A DNA stretch of 9,585 nucleotides from an uncultured Bacilli bacterium. Lineage in GTDB: Bacteria; Bacillota_I; Bacilli_A; RF39; UBA660. The DNA is taken from positions 1-9,585 of the forward strand of contig CANRIE010000094.1 in assembly GCA_947630585.1 (NCBI GenBank). Direction: 5' to 3'. Each line of letters opens with the position of its first letter. Within the stretch, counting starts at the first letter, position 1. The notes beneath the pieces are model-generated. The model saw only the letters and a list, made by a program, of their open reading frames with translations. It was not told where the DNA came from and ran no database searches. Below, piece after piece: positions 1 to 6,024 of the stretch. The translations under genes and the position numbers were made by a program.

Positions 1-207
1 ATTAGATAAATTTTTATCACTATAATAATTAAATAAATTCATTAAAATATCATAAGTTACATCTTGATAAGTAATTCCTTCTTTACTAAGTAATTTAAAG
101 TAATCTTCTAAATCAAGTTTATAATTTAAAATTGTTTTATCACTATAATTTTTATTATATTTTAAATAGTCTAAATAGTCATTAATTATTTTAATTTCAC
201 TATCCAT
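1..207 (-). CDS. Tyrosine recombinase (XerC/XerD type), N-terminal fragment cut by window edge
   Basis: Only the first 69 codons are inside the window; the gene continues off the left edge. The translation starts MDSEIKIINDYLDYLKYNKN and continues with a Y-S-x-K-T-I-x-N-Y-x-x-D-L pattern at about residues 21-33. This is the helical core-binding (SAM-like) domain that opens XerC/XerD and phage-type integrases. Proteins of this family cut and rejoin DNA through a catalytic tyrosine, for example to resolve chromosome dimers at dif sites. The catalytic C-terminal domain with its R-H-R-Y residues is not visible, so activity and the Xer versus integrase choice cannot be judged. The ATG at 207 has an AGGAG site six bases upstream and a consensus promoter behind it. 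It is divergent from the HerA gene. Confidence 0.82.
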   Translation of the reverse strand, partial: MDSEIKIINDYLDYLKYNKNYSDKTILNYKLDLEDYFKLLSKEGITYQDVTYDILMNLFNYYSDKNLSN

Positions 208-227
208 ATCTAACTCCTAACATAATA

Positions 228-256
228 ATTATATCTTATTTTACATCTTTATACAA
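228..256 (-). promoter_or_regulatory. Promoter of the tyrosine recombinase gene
   Basis: On the minus strand, TTGTAT at 251-256 and a perfect TATAAT at 228-233 are separated by 17 bases. Transcription would start near 221, giving a leader of about 14 bases that contains the AGGAG ribosome-binding site. Confidence 0.65.
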
Positions 257-293
257 TTCTAAAAATTATTTTAATGCAATTTTTAAGTATTTA

Positions 294-312
294 TGTTACA
301 ATTAGGATGGTG
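294..312 (+). promoter_or_regulatory. Extended -10 promoter and ribosome-binding site that set the herA start
   Basis: TGTTACAAT at 294-302 is an extended -10 (TGn plus TACAAT) without a convincing -35 box. It is followed by AGGATGGTG at 304-312, which pairs well with the 16S tail and ends six bases before the ATG at 319. An in-frame ATG at 274 lies upstream of this -10 and has no ribosome-binding site, so it is unlikely to be used. The ribosome-site reading is stronger than the promoter reading. Confidence 0.5.
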
Positions 313-318
313 AATGAT

Positions 319-2082
319 ATGCAAGGAAATATAATAGAAATTCAAGAAAATGTAATTGTTGTTAAAGTAACATCTAATATTGCTGATTTAGGTAATCTTG
401 TTAATATGTATGTTGTCTTTACTGATAGTAAAATGATAATTGGTGAAATTATTAGAGTTAAAGCTGATTTAGTATATGCTAATTTAGTTGGAGAATTTGT
501 TAATAATGATTTTGTCTATGGAATTACTTCGAAACCTAGTTTAAAAGCAACAGTTGGGTTGATTGATCCATCTAGTGTTTCGGTTATTTTAAGTCATCCA
601 GAAGTATTAAGTAAAAGTTTATTTTTAGGTTATAGTCCGGTTTACAATAATCTCCGAATTAGTTTTGATTTAAATAAATTCTTTAGTGGTCATTTTGCTA
701 TTTTAGGAGGAACAGGTTCTGGTAAATCCTGGTCTTTATCAAGAATCATTCAAAATGTATTTCAAAATGGCACAAAAGTTCCTTATAAAGCGAGTTTTTT
801 CATCTTTGATACTTTTGGTGAATATTATAACTCTTTCACAAGTATTGAAGCAAGTAACCCATATATTTCGTTTAAAAGTTATACAACTAGCTTAGAATCA
901 ACTGAAGAAATTTTAAAAATTCCTCCATTTCTTTTAGATGCAGATGATTTAGCAATTTTACTTAATGCAACAAGTACTGATCAATTACAAATTATTGAAA
1001 AAGCCTTAAGTTTAGTTAGAATTTTTAAACAAGAAGATGCTAATATTTTAAAAATTAAAAACGATATTATTGCAAGAGCTATCTTAGATTTACTTTTAAG
1101 TGGCAGACCATCTGTTCAAGTAAGAGATCAAGTATTTTCTATTTTATCTTTTTATAAAACTGAAGAATTGAGTTTAGATACGGTTTTATCTCAACCAGGA
1201 TACAATCGTTCTTTAAAAAATTGTTTAATAATTGATGCAGATGGAAAACTTCGAGAAATGGAACTTTTAACTGATTTCTTCTCAAAGTTTTTGATTGATG
1301 AAAACCTTAAGAATTTACCTACTGCTGATGTTTGCTATACAATGGCTGACCTTGAAAATGCAATTGATTTTGCTCTTATTAGTGAAGGAATGTTCAAAAG
1401 TGAAAAAGTATATGAAAATAATAATTTATTAAAAGTTCGAATGCACTCATTAGTAACTGATTATTATCATACTTATTTTGAATATCCCAATTATATAACG
1501 AAAGAAAATTATATTAACTCTCTTTTAACTAAAAATGGCCGAAAAGCTCAACTTATTAATATTAATATAAATTATGTTGATGATAGATTTGCTAAGAATA
1601 TTGTAAAAATTATGTCTAAGATGCTATTTGATACTTTAAAAGTTTATAAACCTAGGGCTTCTTTTCCAATTCATATTATTTTAGAAGAAGCTCACAGATA
1701 TGTTCAAAATGATGATGGAGTTGACTTGCTTGGTTATAATATCTTTGAGCGAATTAGTAAAGAAGGACGTAAATATGGAATTTTACTTGGTCTCATCTCT
1801 CAAAGACCATGTGAATTATCAGAAACTTCCCTTTCCCAATCAAATAATTTTTTGATTTTTAGAATATCTCACCCGAAAGACTTAGATTATATAAGAAACT
1901 TAATTCCTTATTTAACCGAAGAAATTGCAAAAAGAATTCAAGTTTTACAACCTGGTTATTGCTATGCTTTTGGTACATCTTTTAAAATTCCATCAATTAT
2001 TAGAGTTGAAAAACCTAATCCAACTCCTGAAAGCAACAATGTTGATATAACTAATACTTGGTTTATGGATGCAAAAAAATAA
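319..2082 (+). CDS. herA: HerA-type hexameric DNA translocase ATPase
   Basis: This 587-residue protein belongs to the HerA-FtsK superfamily of ring-shaped, ATP-driven DNA pumps. Residues 1 to about 85 form a beta-rich region resembling the HAS barrel that precedes the HerA motor. The Walker A motif GGTGSGKS is at residues 130-137. The Walker B strand IILEEAHRY is at about 453-461, in the form typical of HerA (DUF87) proteins. The conserved EGRKYG (residues 482-487, candidate arginine finger R484) and LISQRP (492-497) follow. HerA acts with the NurA nuclease in archaeal DNA-end resection, and bacterial relatives occur in SIR2-HerA and similar anti-phage systems. No nuclease or SIR2 gene adjoins it here: its left neighbour is a divergent recombinase and its right neighbour is the convergent ftsZ. 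The ATG at 319 is preferred over the one at 274 because it follows a good ribosome-binding site. Family assignment is firm; cellular role is not. Confidence 0.88.
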   Translation: MQGNIIEIQENVIVVKVTSNIADLGNLVNMYVVFTDSKMIIGEIIRVKADLVYANLVGEFVNNDFVYGITSKPSLKATVGLIDPSSVSVILSHPEVLSKSLFLGYSPVYNNLRISFDLNKFFSGHFAILGGTGSGKSWSLSRIIQNVFQNGTKVPYKASFFIFDTFGEYYNSFTSIEASNPYISFKSYTTSLESTEEILKIPPFLLDADDLAILLNATSTDQLQIIEKALSLVRIFKQEDANILKIKNDIIARAILDLLLSGRPSVQVRDQVFSILSFYKTEELSLDTVLSQPGYNRSLKNCLIIDADGKLREMELLTDFFSKFLIDENLKNLPTADVCYTMADLENAIDFALISEGMFKSEKVYENNNLLKVRMHSLVTDYYHTYFEYPNYITKENYINSLLTKNGRKAQLINININYVDDRFAKNIVKIMSKMLFDTLKVYKPRASFPIHIILEEAHRYVQNDDGVDLLGYNIFERISKEGRKYGILLGLISQRPCELSETSLSQSNNFLIFRISHPKDLDYIRNLIPYLTEEIAKRIQVLQPGYCYAFGTSFKIPSIIRVEKPNPTPESNNVDITNTWFMDAKK

Positions 2083-2086
2083 TAAA

Positions 2087-2127
2087 AAAGATTCAAGATA
2101 AATTAGTTCTTGAATCTTTGCTTTTTT
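2087..2127. terminator. Two-way intrinsic terminator between herA and ftsZ
   Basis: The arms AAAGATTCAAG (2087-2097) and CTTGAATCTTT (2109-2119) form a perfect 11-bp stem with an 11-base loop. A run of six T follows at 2122-2127 on the plus strand. The A-rich left flank (2071-2089) gives a matching T run on the minus strand. It sits between the herA and ftsZ stop codons and can end both convergent transcripts. Confidence 0.88.
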
Positions 2128-3223
2128 AAAAGTTTCTATTTCTTAGAAATGGTGGAAAATCATATTCGGAATCTGAATCATCGTCATCATCCATAATTGT
2201 AATTTCCTTATTTATTTTATTAGTGGCAATTCCTGCTTGTTGATCATAAATTGTATTTGGTTTTTGAGGTTTTTGTTTATTAAATCCCGTTGCAATTACG
2301 GTTACTATTACTTCATCAGTTAAATTTTCATTAATAACCGAACCAAATATAGTATTAATATCAGTATTAGATGCATTTCTTACAACTTCAGCTGCTTCTT
2401 CAGCTTCAAATAATGTTAAGTTAACTCCGCCTGTAATATTAATAATTGCATCCGTAGCTCCCGTAATTGAAGTTTCAAGAAGTGGTGATGAGACAGCTTG
2501 CTTAGCAGCTTCAACGGCTCTATCTTCACCCATTCCAATACCAATACCAATAATAGCATCACCGGATTTTTCCATAACAGCTTTAATATCAGCAAAATCA
2601 AGATTAACAAGTCCAACAACAGCAATTAAATCAGATATTGATTGAACACCACGTCTTAAAACGTTATCAACTTCTTTAAACGCATCAATAATTGGGGTTG
2701 ATTTATCAATAATTTCTCTTAATCTATCATTTGGAATAACAATTAAGGTATCAACGTGCTTTTTTAATTCTTCAAGCCCTGCCATCGCATTTTCCATTCG
2801 TCTTTTACCTTCAAATGAAAATGGTTTAGTTACAATTGCAACTGTTAAAGCACCTAAGCCTTGAGCAATCTCTGCAACAATTGAGGCAGCTCCAGTTCCA
2901 GTTCCTCCTCCCATTCCACAAGTAATAAAAATCATGTCGGCTCCTTTTAAAGCCTCCTCAATTTCTTTTTTAGATTCAACAGCAGACTCCCGTCCAACTT
3001 CAGGTTTTCCTCCAGCTCCAAGTCCTTCGGTTAATTGTTTTCCAAGCTGAATTTTAACATCAGCTTTTGATTTTGATAAAACTTGGTAATCAGTGTTCGC
3101 AACAATAAACTCAACACCTTTTACCCCGGTTTCTATCATTCTATTAACGGCATTTCCGCCTCCTCCACCAACACCAATTACTTTAATCTTGGCTAATTGA
3201 TCCATCTCTAATCCACTAAGCAT
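2126..3223 (-). CDS. ftsZ: Cell division protein FtsZ
   Basis: FtsZ is the GTP-dependent tubulin homologue that assembles the cytoplasmic Z-ring and guides septal wall synthesis. The 365-residue protein has the nucleotide-binding loop IGVGGGGGNAVNRM (16-29), the tubulin signature GGGTGTGA (105-112) and the catalytic T7 loop NLDFAD (207-212). N207, D209 and D212 are intact, so GTPase activity is expected. After the globular core a short linker of about 35 residues, with the acidic run DDDDDSDSE (345-353), leads to a classic C-terminal peptide DFPPFLRNRNF (355-365), the docking site for FtsA and SepF. The ATG at 3223 follows a perfect AGGAGG seven bases upstream, and that site overlaps the ftsA stop. 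It is the last gene of the HD-ftsA-ftsZ run and ends at the two-way terminator shared with herA. Length is slightly below the usual 380 or so because the linker is short. Confidence 0.98.
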   Translation of the reverse strand: MLSGLEMDQLAKIKVIGVGGGGGNAVNRMIETGVKGVEFIVANTDYQVLSKSKADVKIQLGKQLTEGLGAGGKPEVGRESAVESKKEIEEALKGADMIFITCGMGGGTGTGAASIVAEIAQGLGALTVAIVTKPFSFEGKRRMENAMAGLEELKKHVDTLIVIPNDRLREIIDKSTPIIDAFKEVDNVLRRGVQSISDLIAVVGLVNLDFADIKAVMEKSGDAIIGIGIGMGEDRAVEAAKQAVSSPLLETSITGATDAIINITGGVNLTLFEAEEAAEVVRNASNTDINTIFGSVINENLTDEVIVTVIATGFNKQKPQKPNTIYDQQAGIATNKINKEITIMDDDDDSDSEYDFPPFLRNRNF

Positions 3224-3230
3224 ATATTAT

Positions 3231-3237
3231 CCTCCTA
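3231..3237 (-). promoter_or_regulatory. ftsZ ribosome-binding site overlapping the ftsA stop codon
   Basis: The minus strand reads TAGGAGG here: the ftsA stop TAG shares its last two bases with the AGGAGG site of ftsZ. Only 11 bases separate the two genes. This layout predicts translational coupling, with ribosomes ending ftsA delivering ftsZ initiation. The coupling is inferred from spacing. Confidence 0.8.
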
Positions 3238-4455
3238 ACTCTCTAAATAAGCTTTGAATTCGTCAATTAGACTATCATTACTTACTTCTTTTTTCTTCGA
3301 TGTCAATTTTTTAATCTGCTCATCACTAAGCATTGTATATTTAATATCTCGGAATCGCATTTTAGCATCATAATACTTGATAAAACCTAAACAAGCTGAA
3401 TAAATATTACTGCGAACTCCAAGGGTTAACATATTAGTAATTACTTTATCGCAATTAAATTCTCTATCAAGTAAATATGGGAATCCTACAAGGTTTGTTA
3501 TACCACCTGTAACAATTATATAATTAATTTCTCGATTTGTTAAGTTATTTACTTCATTTTTTACATTTTTTATTATTTCAACAAGCCTTGCTTCAACAAC
3601 TTGACTTAATTCTAGTTGATTAATTTTAATCTCTTCGCCACTTAAATTAATAACTTCCGAAATATCATTACTATCAGCATACTTACTACTTGCAACTGCA
3701 AAGTTTTCTTTTAAGGAAGTTGCATATTTTCTATCTATCTTATAAACGTAACTTATATCTTTATCAATTTTACTACTTCCAATTAAAATAGTTGTTCCTC
3801 GAAGAAATATTCCTTTATTAAATATTGAAACCTCCGTTTTACCATAGCCAATATTAACTAAAACTCCAAGTCGCATATCGGTATCATGATTTTTACTTTC
3901 AAAGTAATCACCAACAACCGCATAATTAACATCAATTACTTCTAAACCTGCTTCGTGTAAGACTTCTAAATATCCATATAACATCTCTTTTTCAACTGTT
4001 GCAACAGCACATCTAACATTTAAGGATTCGGTCTCTTTTCCTTTTGGATCAATTATCTGCACCCCACCATCAAGTTCAAAAACAATCGGTTCAATATAGA
4101 CAACTTCTAAGTTATTTGGAATATTCTCTCTTACAGCTTTATTAATAACTTCTTTGATATGATTACCACTAACAACTCCTGAAACATTAATATCAGCTGT
4201 TTCAATTGAAGAATTTGCATCTTGCAACGGAAAATTAAGTAATACATCTTTAATCTCTACATCTAAATATTTATTTATATTACTAATTGCTTCTTTTAAA
4301 TCTTCAACTAGAAGTTCTTTATCTTTTATATAACCTTTCTTAATCCCTTTACTTTTAATATTAGTAGATGCTAACACATAAAACTTATCATTGTTTTTTA
4401 ATGCAACAACAATTTTTATAGAATGACTACCTAAATCTACACTTGTATAAATCAT
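3235..4455 (-). CDS. ftsA: Cell division protein FtsA (actin-like)
   Basis: FtsA is the actin-like ATPase that tethers FtsZ filaments to the membrane and recruits the later divisome. The 406-residue protein begins with the phosphate-1 loop VDLGSHSIKIV (6-16). The FtsA-specific SHS2/1C insertion follows at roughly 85-165. The phosphate-2 segment is VNIGYGKTEVSIF (200-212) and the adenosine motif is IIVTGGITNLVG (313-324). Phosphate 2 is unusual: the common D-I-G-G-G-T is N-I-G-Y-G-K, so the metal-associated aspartate is Asn201. The usual C-terminal membrane helix is rich in aromatic and basic residues; here the last residues, SLIDEFKAYLES, are net acidic, so membrane targeting may be weaker or altered. 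The start at 4455 follows AGGTG five bases upstream and a strong promoter. It lies directly upstream of ftsZ, which supports the assignment. Confidence 0.93.
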   Translation of the reverse strand: MIYTSVDLGSHSIKIVVALKNNDKFYVLASTNIKSKGIKKGYIKDKELLVEDLKEAISNINKYLDVEIKDVLLNFPLQDANSSIETADINVSGVVSGNHIKEVINKAVRENIPNNLEVVYIEPIVFELDGGVQIIDPKGKETESLNVRCAVATVEKEMLYGYLEVLHEAGLEVIDVNYAVVGDYFESKNHDTDMRLGVLVNIGYGKTEVSIFNKGIFLRGTTILIGSSKIDKDISYVYKIDRKYATSLKENFAVASSKYADSNDISEVINLSGEEIKINQLELSQVVEARLVEIIKNVKNEVNNLTNREINYIIVTGGITNLVGFPYLLDREFNCDKVITNMLTLGVRSNIYSACLGFIKYYDAKMRFRDIKYTMLSDEQIKKLTSKKKEVSNDSLIDEFKAYLES

Positions 4456-4478
4456 TTTAACACCTACCTTATAATATA

Positions 4479-4506
4479 ATTATACATGATTAATTTTTTT
4501 TTTCAA
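4479..4506 (-). promoter_or_regulatory. ftsA-ftsZ promoter with an A10 tract in its spacer
   Basis: On the minus strand TTGAAA (4501-4506) and a perfect TATAAT (4479-4484) are 16 bases apart, and transcription should start near 4472. The leader would be about 17 bases and contains the ribosome-binding site AAGGTAGGTG (4461-4470). A run of ten A (plus-strand T at 4494-4503) covers the end of the -35 box and the first part of the spacer. Confidence 0.82.
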
Positions 4507-4509
4507 GAC

Positions 4510-4552
4510 AAAGTGTGAAAAAAATAAAGGTAATTATAATAAATCACACTTT
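4510..4552. repeat. Inverted repeat AAAGTGTGA / TCACACTTT next to the ftsA promoter
   Basis: AAAGTGTGA (4510-4518) and its exact reverse complement TCACACTTT (4544-4552) are separated by 25 bases. The right arm lies in the last codons of the HD-domain gene and its stop codon lies in the loop. The left arm begins four bases upstream of the ftsA -35 box. It has no T run at the proper place, so it is not a normal terminator. It could be paired protein-binding sites or an mRNA-end hairpin. Confidence 0.5.
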
Positions 4553-5031
4553 AATCTTATAAAATTAAAAGTGAAAATAGCAAATACTAACAATTCATCT
4601 TTAAATTTATATAGCACACATTCATCAATAGCAACTAATTTATCAACACTTGTAACAATCCAAGATTCAATAAAACTTGGTTTAATTTTTCCAATTGGAT
4701 ACATATGACTAATAATAATATTTTCTTCAATTATGTTTAAGTTATGTTCATATTTAGCATTATTTAAAGCTAAAAAAGGATGAATTCTTGGTTTATCTAG
4801 CCCTTTTACATTAAGATATTCATCGTCATTAAAGTAATCATGCAATAAAGCTCCTCTTGTTGCTGATACATAATCAACTTTTAAAAACTTAGCTATTTTA
4901 TAGGTTAATTTAGCAACTTTCATTGAATGAATATATCTTGTTAATCCATGATGACTATCATTTTTTAAAGATTGATACTTTTTTGTATTTATAACTTGAT
5001 ATGCTATTTCTTCAAATGTCATTTTTACCAT
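4534..5031 (-). CDS. HD-domain phosphohydrolase upstream of ftsA
   Basis: This small protein of about 165 residues has the HD metal-hydrolase signature. Numbered from the ATG at 5031, the key residues are H35 (in RYIHS), H64-D65 (in ALLHD), H84 (IHP), H109 (SHMYP) and D130 (VDK). The order H...HD...H...H...D is that of HD phosphohydrolases with one or two metal ions. The phrase ARGALLHD-type at 57-65 and the S-H-M-Y-P motif recall a common uncharacterised Firmicutes family. Substrates of HD enzymes include nucleotides and phosphate esters; none can be assigned here. The C-terminal stretch after about residue 140 is hydrophobic. The start is uncertain: the ATG at 5043 falls almost at the predicted transcription start and has no ribosome-binding site, while the one at 5031 has GGTG six bases upstream. 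It lies on the same strand as ftsA and ftsZ, 78 bases from ftsA. Confidence 0.8.
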   Translation of the reverse strand: MVKMTFEEIAYQVINTKKYQSLKNDSHHGLTRYIHSMKVAKLTYKIAKFLKVDYVSATRGALLHDYFNDDEYLNVKGLDKPRIHPFLALNNAKYEHNLNIIEENIIISHMYPIGKIKPSFIESWIVTSVDKLVAIDECVLYKFKDELLVFAIFTFNFIRLKCDLL

Positions 5032-5048
5032 TTTCAACACCATATATA

Positions 5049-5057
5049 ATTATAACA
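5049..5057 (-). promoter_or_regulatory. Extended -10 promoter of the HD-domain gene
   Basis: The minus strand reads TGTTATAAT, an extended -10 (TGn plus perfect TATAAT at 5049-5054). I see no good -35. The predicted start, near 5042, falls on the first possible ATG (5041-5043). The transcript is therefore either leaderless or uses the ATG at 5031. Confidence 0.55.
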
Positions 5058-5147
5058 AATTTTTCTTATTATGGCACACATTTTTTTAATTTTTTACCTA
5101 TTTTTACACATATTTGAAATTTTTTTGTAAAAAATATTAATAATCAC

Positions 5148-5176
5148 TTGCCAAACAAATTAAATTATGATATTAT
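5148..5176 (+). promoter_or_regulatory. Promoter of tRNA-Met
   Basis: TTGCCA (5148-5153) and TATTAT (5171-5176) are exactly 17 bases apart. Transcription would begin near 5183, about ten bases before the mature tRNA end. The interval 5058-5147 before it holds only A/T runs with no gene that I can see. Confidence 0.75.
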
Positions 5177-5192
5177 TTATATGTTTTCTGAT

Positions 5193-5269
5193 GGCGAGAT
5201 AGCTCAGTTGGCTAGAGCAATCGGTTCATACCCGATAGGTCGTGGGTTCGACCCCCTCTCTCGCTACCA
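5193..5269 (+). tRNA. tRNA-Met (CAT anticodon), elongator type
   Basis: The 77-base cloverleaf folds completely: acceptor GGCGAGA/TCTCGCT, D stem GCTC/GAGC, anticodon stem ATCGG/CCGAT with loop TTCATAC (anticodon CAT), five-base variable loop, T loop TTCGACC, discriminator A and encoded CCA. The first acceptor pair is G-T, and the T stem GTGGG/CCCTC has one T-T mismatch at its second pair. The body resembles the elongator tRNA-Met of Bacilli rather than an initiator, which has a mismatched first pair and three G-C pairs in the anticodon stem. A tRNA-Ile with modified CAT (lysidine) is a less likely alternative. It has its own promoter and terminator, so it is a single-gene unit. Confidence 0.93.
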
Positions 5270-5647
5270 TATGAATTTAACACTAGTAATAGTGTTTTTT
5301 TTGTTTTCTATTAATTCAATTCTAATTCCTAAAACCCCATATTGTTCTTGTTTTTCTTTGGGATAAAACTCTTCAAGAACCTTAAGTAATTCTTCCTTAC
5401 TCACCAGTTTATCAGCTAAAATTGAAATATCAAAATCCTTAACCATATCATTAAAAGTATTATATCTTAATAATCCAATAACTTTAGCCTTAAAATATTC
5501 ATTTAATCCTGGTTCTTTTAGAAATTTAATAGTATCCCCTATTTTAATTTGTTGTCTCTTTGAATCAAATAGTCTAATTTCAATTCTTTTAGTACCATTA
5601 ATAATAAAATTATAATACTTTTCTTGTAATTTCATTTCGTGTTCCAT
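5264..5647 (-). CDS. ASCH-domain protein (PUA-like fold)
   Basis: The 127-residue protein matches the ASCH (activating signal cointegrator homology) family of PUA-like RNA-binding or nucleoside-processing proteins. The strongest evidence is the N-terminal pattern MKLQEKYYNFIINGTKRIEI (5-24), then RLFDSKRQQIKIGDTIKF (25-42). These carry the family's G-x-K-x-x-E-x-R-L and I-x-x-G-D-x-I-x-F. A second conserved part YGVLGIRIELI (103-113) ends the domain. Bacterial members include the N4-acetylcytidine amidohydrolase YqfB and ribonuclease-like forms; the activity here is unknown. The final 14 residues lie beyond the domain and are encoded by the antisense of the tRNA-Met terminator; the TAG stop at 5264-5266 is inside the tRNA 3' end. 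The ATG at 5647 follows GGAGG six bases upstream. The gene has its own promoter and no terminator that I can see. Confidence 0.85.
   Translation of the reverse strand: MEHEMKLQEKYYNFIINGTKRIEIRLFDSKRQQIKIGDTIKFLKEPGLNEYFKAKVIGLLRYNTFNDMVKDFDISILADKLVSKEELLKVLEEFYPKEKQEQYGVLGIRIELIENKKNTITSVKFIW
5279..5302 (+). terminator. Intrinsic terminator of tRNA-Met
   Basis: AACACTA (5279-5285), a four-base loop GTAA, and TAGTGTT (5290-5296) run into eight consecutive T (5295-5302). The stem starts ten bases after the tRNA CCA end. It also lies inside the 3' end of the convergent ASCH reading frame. Confidence 0.88.
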
Positions 5648-5664
5648 ATTCTTCCTCCATGAAC

Positions 5665-5693
5665 ATTATATATTATTTTATTTACCTAATCAA
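5665..5693 (-). promoter_or_regulatory. Promoter of the ASCH gene
   Basis: On the minus strand TTGATT (5688-5693) and TATAAT (5665-5670) are 17 bases apart. The start would be near 5658, leaving a leader of about 11 bases that carries GGAGG. Confidence 0.7.
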
Positions 5694-5708
5694 TATTTTC
5701 TAAAGTTC

Positions 5709-5737
5709 TTGACTACCTAATTTATTTATACTAAAAT
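5709..5737 (+). promoter_or_regulatory. Promoter of the coiled-coil/deacetylase operon
   Basis: TTGACT (5709-5714) and TAAAAT (5732-5737) are 17 bases apart, with a predicted start near 5744. The leader would be about eight bases, with GTGAT just before the ATG at 5752 as a weak ribosome-binding site. It stands back to back with the ASCH promoter; the two -35 boxes are 15 bases apart. Confidence 0.7.
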
Positions 5738-5751
5738 ATTCATGTGATAAT

Positions 5752-6024
5752 ATGAAGAAGATAATAATAATTGTAATTTCTATCTTAATTATAGTATCAA
5801 TTATCTTTTTAACTATTAATACAACTAATTATATTGATACTATAAATAAAGTTAATGAAATTAAAGAAAAACTAAATAAATTAGATTTAGAAAGTAATAA
5901 TACTTTAAATAATTATCAAGATAAAGAATTAGAATATGAAAATTTAAAAAAATCTAAAGAAAATATTATTAAGGAGTTTAACGAATGGGAAAAAAGATTA
6001 AACGAAATAAAACAAAACTTGTAA
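5752..6024 (+). CDS. Small membrane-anchored coiled-coil protein
   Basis: I do not recognise a family for this 90-residue protein. It opens with MKK and a hydrophobic segment at about residues 4-21, made almost wholly of I, V, L and S, which reads as a single membrane anchor or uncleaved signal with the rest outside. Residues 28-90 are charged and rich in K, E, N and L with heptad-like spacing, for example VNEIKEKLNKLDLE (34-47) and EFNEWEKRLNEIKQNL (75-90), so a coiled coil is likely. Its last 40 bases overlap the deacetylase gene in another frame, which implies one mRNA and coupled translation. The deacetylase has the same plan at its N-terminus (anchor, then coiled coil), so the two may associate through these segments. 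That pairing is inference. Confidence 0.72.
   Translation: MKKIIIIVISILIIVSIIFLTINTTNYIDTINKVNEIKEKLNKLDLESNNTLNNYQDKELEYENLKKSKENIIKEFNEWEKRLNEIKQNL

Noticed and set aside
274..318. Possible N-terminal extension of HerA from the ATG at 274
   Set aside because: No ribosome-binding site precedes it and the likely -10 element is downstream of it, whereas the ATG at 319 has AGGATGGTG in place.
1..2082. A HerA-based anti-phage defence island
   Set aside because: Only the HerA ATPase and a recombinase fragment are present. No SIR2, DUF4297, nuclease or other effector gene is in the window, so a defence call would rest on one protein family.
2416..2625. A leucine-rich minus-strand reading frame of 69 codons
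   Set aside because: It lies wholly inside ftsZ in another frame and its composition is what an alternate frame of that gene gives. FtsZ is unambiguous.
5058..5147. T-rich and A-rich runs with repeated CACA before the tRNA promoter, considered as a small RNA or terminator
   Set aside because: I find no stable stem followed by a T run and no consistent repeat unit; it looks like ordinary AT-rich spacer.
5148..5366. A plus-strand reading frame of 72 codons
   Set aside because: It runs straight through the tRNA-Met promoter, tRNA and terminator, and has no ribosome-binding site. It is a chance frame.
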